Made by a program: the position numbers and the translations under genes. Of a stretch of 54,520 nucleotides of DNA, positions 51,254 through 54,520 are shown in pieces. The notes below the pieces were generated by a model. That model was not told the origin of the DNA and ran no database searches. It saw only the letters and a program-made list of their open reading frames with translations. Where the stretch lies: the NCBI RefSeq assembly GCF_900142545.1, contig NZ_FRBF01000019.1, forward strand, positions 1 through 54,520, given 5' to 3'. The DNA is from Fibrobacter sp. UWT2 (GTDB taxonomy: Bacteria > Fibrobacterota > Fibrobacteria > Fibrobacterales > Fibrobacteraceae). Positions within the stretch are counted from its first letter, which is position 1; every line of letters starts with the position of its first letter.

Positions 51254-51338
51254 GGAGGGATGGCCGAGTGGTTGAAGGCGCACGCTTGGAAAGCGTGTTT
51301 ACCTCACGGTAACGAGGGTTCGAATCCCTCTCCCTCTT
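51254..51338 (+). tRNA. tRNA-Ser (anticodon GGA)
   Basis: Starts GGAGGGATGGCCGAGTGG with the class II long variable arm (ACCTCACGGTAACG region), anticodon stem CACGC/GCGTG with loop TTGGAAA (GGA), T loop TTCGAAT. Acceptor GGAGGGA pairs with TCCCTCT (G1-U72), the next base is T (a U73 discriminator), and CCA is not encoded. The end could be one base different. The omega-subunit gene follows in the same transcript direction. Confidence 0.9.
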
Positions 51339-51363
51339 CTAAAACATTTTCAGAGGTACCTTA

Positions 51364-51675
51364 ATGGCTGAAGAACAGAGAGTCTATCTTGATGACATTT
51401 ACGCAAACGAACAATGTCAAGGCTCCGTTTTCCGCGCAGTGGTCATGATGGCCCAGGAAGCCCGCTTTGTCAATAAGCAGGCTACTCAGGGTTATATCAC
51501 TCTTACCAAGAAGCCGACCACCATTGCCATGTACAAGTTCAAGGAAGGCAAGCTTTCTATCACCGATAAGAAGGCTAACGACCAGGCTGAAGCAGTCGCC
51601 GTTGCCGAACCGGAAATGACTTCTGAAAACGTGGCTCAGGTTTCTGCAGCAGCTGATGACGCCTTCGGCGCATAA
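51364..51675 (+). CDS. rpoZ: Probable RNA polymerase omega subunit
   Basis: 103 residues. SVFRAVVMMAQEARFVN fits the conserved F.LV..A..RARQ helix of omega, and KKPTTIAMYKFKEGKLSI fits the KPTxIAxxEIxxGKI end; the tail (about 75-103) is Ala/Glu-rich. Size is right. Assignment is by eye and would benefit from a profile search. GAGGT precedes the ATG. It may be cotranscribed with tRNA-Ser. Confidence 0.65.
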   Translation: MAEEQRVYLDDIYANEQCQGSVFRAVVMMAQEARFVNKQATQGYITLTKKPTTIAMYKFKEGKLSITDKKANDQAEAVAVAEPEMTSENVAQVSAAADDAFGA

Positions 51676-51701
51676 TTGCTGAAACCTTAGCAAAGAAAAT
51701 T

Positions 51702-51733
51702 GAAAAGCGGCTCATTGAGCCGCTTTTCTTTTT
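51702..51733 (+). terminator. Terminator after the omega-subunit gene
   Basis: GAAAAGCGGCTCA / TGAGCCGCTTTTC stem followed by TTTTT. Confidence 0.9.
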
Positions 51734-51790
51734 ACCCCCCCCTTCTTATAAGACCGCTCACGGTACAGACCGCTCGCGCCCAGTCACCTG

Positions 51791-52276
51791 TTATACCTCC
51801 GCGCTTTTACGGTAGAACGCTTCCGGGAACGCCTTTGCTGCGCATTGGTTGCAAAGCATACGGAGTCTGGCTTCGGCGACAGATGTCACCCGGATCTGGG
51901 CACCGCAATCGGCGCACTTGGCCAGGAAAACCATAGAAAGCGGCGTTGTCTGGGTTTCGACATTGCTGCCCTCGCCTACCCTGCGAACGGTATTGCGGAA
52001 TATGATTTCCCCGTCTGCGTTCTGGACAATTTCACGCACGATACAGCATTCAAAGCTGCGCCCGCGACGATTCCTCATGCGGGTGTTGAAGCTTGAATTG
52101 ACCGTGTCGTTGCGGAATTTTTCCCAGTCGCTTACATAACGGTACAAGTCCGTTACGTAGTGCCACTGGAGTTCCGACGGTTCAAAGCCGAACATGCGGC
52201 AAAAGCGCCTGTTACCGCTGAGAAGGCGGCCATGTTCATTAACTTCGAAATATGCAAGATCGATAGTGTTCATCAT
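51791..52276 (-). CDS. PAS-domain protein with C-terminal zinc ribbon
   Basis: 161 residues. A PAS domain (about 2-110; LAYFEVNEHGRLLSGNRRFCRMFGFEPSEL and IVREIVQNADGEIIFRNTVRRV) is followed by a zinc-ribbon-like end with CADC and CNQC pairs (about 120-145). No kinase or output domain. Its start overlaps the stop of the lipoprotein gene (ATGA). Sensing role with unknown ligand is inference; third gene of the TIGR02147 cassette. Confidence 0.65.
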   Translation of the reverse strand: MMNTIDLAYFEVNEHGRLLSGNRRFCRMFGFEPSELQWHYVTDLYRYVSDWEKFRNDTVNSSFNTRMRNRRGRSFECCIVREIVQNADGEIIFRNTVRRVGEGSNVETQTTPLSMVFLAKCADCGAQIRVTSVAEARLRMLCNQCAAKAFPEAFYRKSAEV

Positions 52277-53631
52277 TGTGCGCCTCCTCTTTGATAGTAC
52301 CTGTACAGTACATCGGCTGAAGTGATTGCTTTTTCACCCAATCGCACATCACTCAAGGTCATATCTATCTCTTTATCCCCAAAGACAAACGGTGCTGTCG
52401 AGAAATCTTGCGAAACAGAATCCAAATAGATTTCTGCGATTTTAAAACCATCCTTGTAAAGCATCAGGTAATACCCGTTGAAAACGCCCGTCAGCGAAAT
52501 CGGCTTCCCGGATTCCACGGTGGCAGTAGAGATGACTGCATCCTTGCAGCTAAACTGTCCGTAGCGGCCAACGTATAGGGCGAAGGAAGGAGCTTCGGTT
52601 CCGCATTCGCCGTTGATAATCGCAAGGCTGACAACTCCGGTTCCTTCTTCGTACTTGCCAAAGATATTCTTGCGGTAATAGCCTTGTTGGTCAATCGAAT
52701 TCAGCTTGAACGTTGCTTCGATGGTCCATTCTGCATACCATTTGAATCCTTTATTGGAATCTTCTTCGGTAGAGCCGTTTGCGACGCTTGTCCAGTGCTT
52801 GATGGTGCCGTAGTCGGATTCATGAGGCAAATCGTTGGAAGGAACTGCCGCAAGCGAATCGATGTGGCCCATGTATTCTATTCGACTCGAAGAACTCTGG
52901 TTGCCGTCAGTTGAACCATTAGATGCCGAGGATCCTGGATAGGGTTCTGGATCCGGTTCCGGATGAGGCCCAGGATTGCCCGCGACCGGTTCGTCTTTAT
53001 ATACGAACGTCTGCAATTGGGGTTCATTGAAGTCGGAAGAGTCGACGAGGGAAATTGCAGAAGACGGTACAGGACCCAGCAATTCCGGAGTAGCGCCGTT
53101 TGTCAGCAGATATGCGACACCGTCAGAATTGCCGACGGATACGAGCATCGGGAACGTTCCAAGGGGAAGTTCGTCGAGTTCAAAATAACCGGCTTCATTG
53201 GTCTGTGTCGTTACGCTTTCGCCAGAAATATTAACGGTGATGTCAACCGGTTCGCCGTTGGTGTTGTTCAACTTGCCGACAAATTTCTGTGTACAAATCT
53301 CATCTGTACCCTTGTCTTTTATCGGGGTGGGCTCAGGAGTTTCTACATAAATCGGATCAGGTTCATGTATTATGACATACTGATGATGGTTGGGAGGGGG
53401 GTCTATTAATTGATCGGAGGTTCGGACGGTGTCAAGAATGACATCGCTGTCTTGTATCACGTTGCTTGAGTCGTTCCTCGGAGATTCCAATTCGGGATCA
53501 GCCGCTGCAACGGTGTTTGTTTCTTCGTCAACGCCGCCGGCCCAAAAGACGCCGCATGCCGACATGGTGAATGCGACAGCGGCGAGTGCCCAAAGTTCAA
53601 CGCGACTTGCAATTTTAAACATCTTAAGCAT
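52273..53631 (-). CDS. Lipoprotein with carboxypeptidase-regulatory-like and LamG-like domains
   Basis: 452 residues. Lipobox MSAC (Cys about 26), Pro/Asp/Glu-rich linker (about 30-110), an Ig-like regulatory domain (about 112-200; FVGKLNNTNGEPVDITVNISGE...TNEAGYFELDELPLGTF), a Gly/Pro/Ser linker, then a concanavalin A-like/LamG domain (about 285-450; WYAEWTIEATFKL, NIFGKYEEGTG, LMLYKDG, MTLSDVRLGE). GGAGGG precedes the ATG. The TIGR02147 stop lies within its first codons, so it is translationally coupled to a regulator; possibly a surface sensor or adhesin. Confidence 0.72.
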   Translation of the reverse strand: MLKMFKIASRVELWALAAVAFTMSACGVFWAGGVDEETNTVAAADPELESPRNDSSNVIQDSDVILDTVRTSDQLIDPPPNHHQYVIIHEPDPIYVETPEPTPIKDKGTDEICTQKFVGKLNNTNGEPVDITVNISGESVTTQTNEAGYFELDELPLGTFPMLVSVGNSDGVAYLLTNGATPELLGPVPSSAISLVDSSDFNEPQLQTFVYKDEPVAGNPGPHPEPDPEPYPGSSASNGSTDGNQSSSSRIEYMGHIDSLAAVPSNDLPHESDYGTIKHWTSVANGSTEEDSNKGFKWYAEWTIEATFKLNSIDQQGYYRKNIFGKYEEGTGVVSLAIINGECGTEAPSFALYVGRYGQFSCKDAVISTATVESGKPISLTGVFNGYYLMLYKDGFKIAEIYLDSVSQDFSTAPFVFGDKEIDMTLSDVRLGEKAITSADVLYRYYQRGGAQ

Positions 53632-54458
53632 GGCGTCCCTCCTTCGGCAATGTGCGTGTGAGGGGGAACAGCTGCACGTTCAGGCGGTAAACGCGTTCGT
53701 CGCCGGCATCATCCATGACGATGGAACTGATTCGTCTGCGGAATTCAGCGATTTCCTTAGTGATTTTTTCAAAAGCGCCCTCGGAAATACCGATGGTGAG
53801 ACCGGAGATGTCTCGTTCGTTGACCGGTACCTGATCGAGGCTTTGAACCGCCAGCTCGCCCATTTGTCGGTGCATTTCGCGGATGGCGAGCGAGGTGACG
53901 TCGAGGTTGCCCGTCGTCACCGAGCGGGAATTCTGATTGTAACGGCCCTGCTCGTCTTTGTCGAGGAAGCCGTTCTTTTCAAGTAATTTGAGAGAGTTCT
54001 TGACGTGAGCCGCGTCGCTTTCAAAGACGAGCTCCCCCGCCATCTGGGCGGGTGTTGCGCCGGTCAGGCGCGGGGCCATTTCGCGGAGAACCGGATTCAG
54101 CCAGCTTCCGTAATAGTCGTACTGGTCCTCGCCCACCAACGCAAAGGAATTTTCGTTGGCAAGCTTGCGCATTTCGGCAAAGATTTTCTTCTTTGTGGCA
54201 GAAGACTTTTCCTGGTTGAATGCGACCAGCTGCCTAAAATATTGTAAATCCACTCCCACAAGCCCCATTGCGGATGCGACGCGTTCAATGCCTGCTTCGC
54301 TCAGGTTTGCCTTGCTGTCGCAAACTAATTTCAAGAACACCGGTGAGGAATACCCGGCGGCCTTTGCAAAATCGCGCCACGTAAAACCGTAGCGCTCCTT
54401 GCGCTCGGCATAGTAGTCGCGTATATAGTCGTCCCTTAAAATCCCGCCCAGCCCGCAT
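53624..54458 (-). CDS. TIGR02147-family regulator, start disrupted by possible frameshift
   Basis: The frame from 54460 to 53624 encodes the whole family pattern: DYIRDYYAERKERYGFTWRDF, AKAAGYSSPVFLKLVCDSKANLS (HTH-like), then FNQEKSSATKKKIFAEM, and a long C-terminal domain with MLxLTREL-like RISSIVMDDAGDERVYRLNVQLFPLT. No ATG, GTG or TTG opens it before the GTG at 54340, which would remove the HTH-like part. Removing one G from the run at 54433-54435 would join an ATG at 54458 to this frame. The gene heads a cassette with the lipoprotein and PAS/zinc-ribbon genes. This family is greatly expanded in Fibrobacter. It may be a pseudogene or a sequencing error. Confidence 0.65.
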
Positions 54459-54520
54459 AACTATTGGGAAAAACTGATTTCTACCCTGTGAAAATATTGC
54501 AAGGTTTTCTAAAATATGAC

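Overview
The window is almost certainly from a Fibrobacter genome (Fibrobacterota, anaerobic gut cellulose degraders). Evidence: a circularly permuted GH16 lichenase very like the classic F. succinogenes enzyme, a ~118 kDa GH51 enzyme resembling endoglucanase F, and members of three families named from F. succinogenes (the FISUMP domain, the TIGR02171 lipoproteins and the TIGR02147 regulators), plus many Ser-rich linkers in secreted proteins. The lpx genes and MCE transport genes indicate a Gram-negative envelope.

Layout. 1-2138: end of a probable IS3-type element, then a secreted GH43 arabinanase. 2142-4121: two minus-strand genes (S1/P1-like zinc enzyme; duplicated membrane protein). 4203-5922: thiS-thiF-thiG. 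6111-8369: DUF748 envelope protein. 8451-11006: nucleotidyltransferase, TrmJ-like methyltransferase, a small unknown protein and dUTPase. 11253-15291: DsbA-like lipoprotein and the GH51 endoglucanase. 15458-20569: branching enzyme, pyridoxal-kinase-like protein, hotdog thioesterase, aldehyde dehydrogenase. 20701-24854: gamma-carbonic-anhydrase-like protein, lipid kinase, LpxD, LpxC, FabZ-like dehydratase. 25014-32804: FISUMP lipoprotein, an unlisted 39-codon ORF, YciO/Sua5, GatB, a small membrane protein, PurO-like protein, TIGR02171 lipoprotein. 32805-35302: double-HTH GntR regulator and lichenase. 35419-37106: ruvB and ruvA.

The most striking part is 37213-46854 on the minus strand. Eleven closely packed genes run ACP, fused ketosynthase/chain-length-factor-like protein, FabG, FabZ, PlsC, patatin, iron-sulfur flavoprotein, MlaE (with STAS domain), MlaF, MlaD and a PqiC-like lipoprotein. 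I read this as one system that builds an acyl or polyene chain, attaches it to a lipid and moves the lipid across the envelope. No dedicated enoyl reductase is encoded. An inverted repeat precedes the ACP gene.

46994-54458: outer-membrane barrel, two small lipoproteins, M3 oligopeptidase, tRNA-Ser(GGA), probable RNA polymerase omega subunit, and a three-gene cassette (TIGR02147 regulator, LamG-like lipoprotein, PAS/zinc-ribbon protein).

Two genome-wide patterns stand out. Many genes have a TATATT/TATTTT box 6-10 bases before the start codon, which predicts leaderless or nearly leaderless mRNAs. Many intergenic gaps carry degenerate 7-bp-period arrays (CTGTCTA/CTTCCTA type) and TCATCCTGAGC-type repeats. 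No gene-free stretch exceeds 300 bases. No CRISPR array, rRNA operon or complete insertion sequence was seen.
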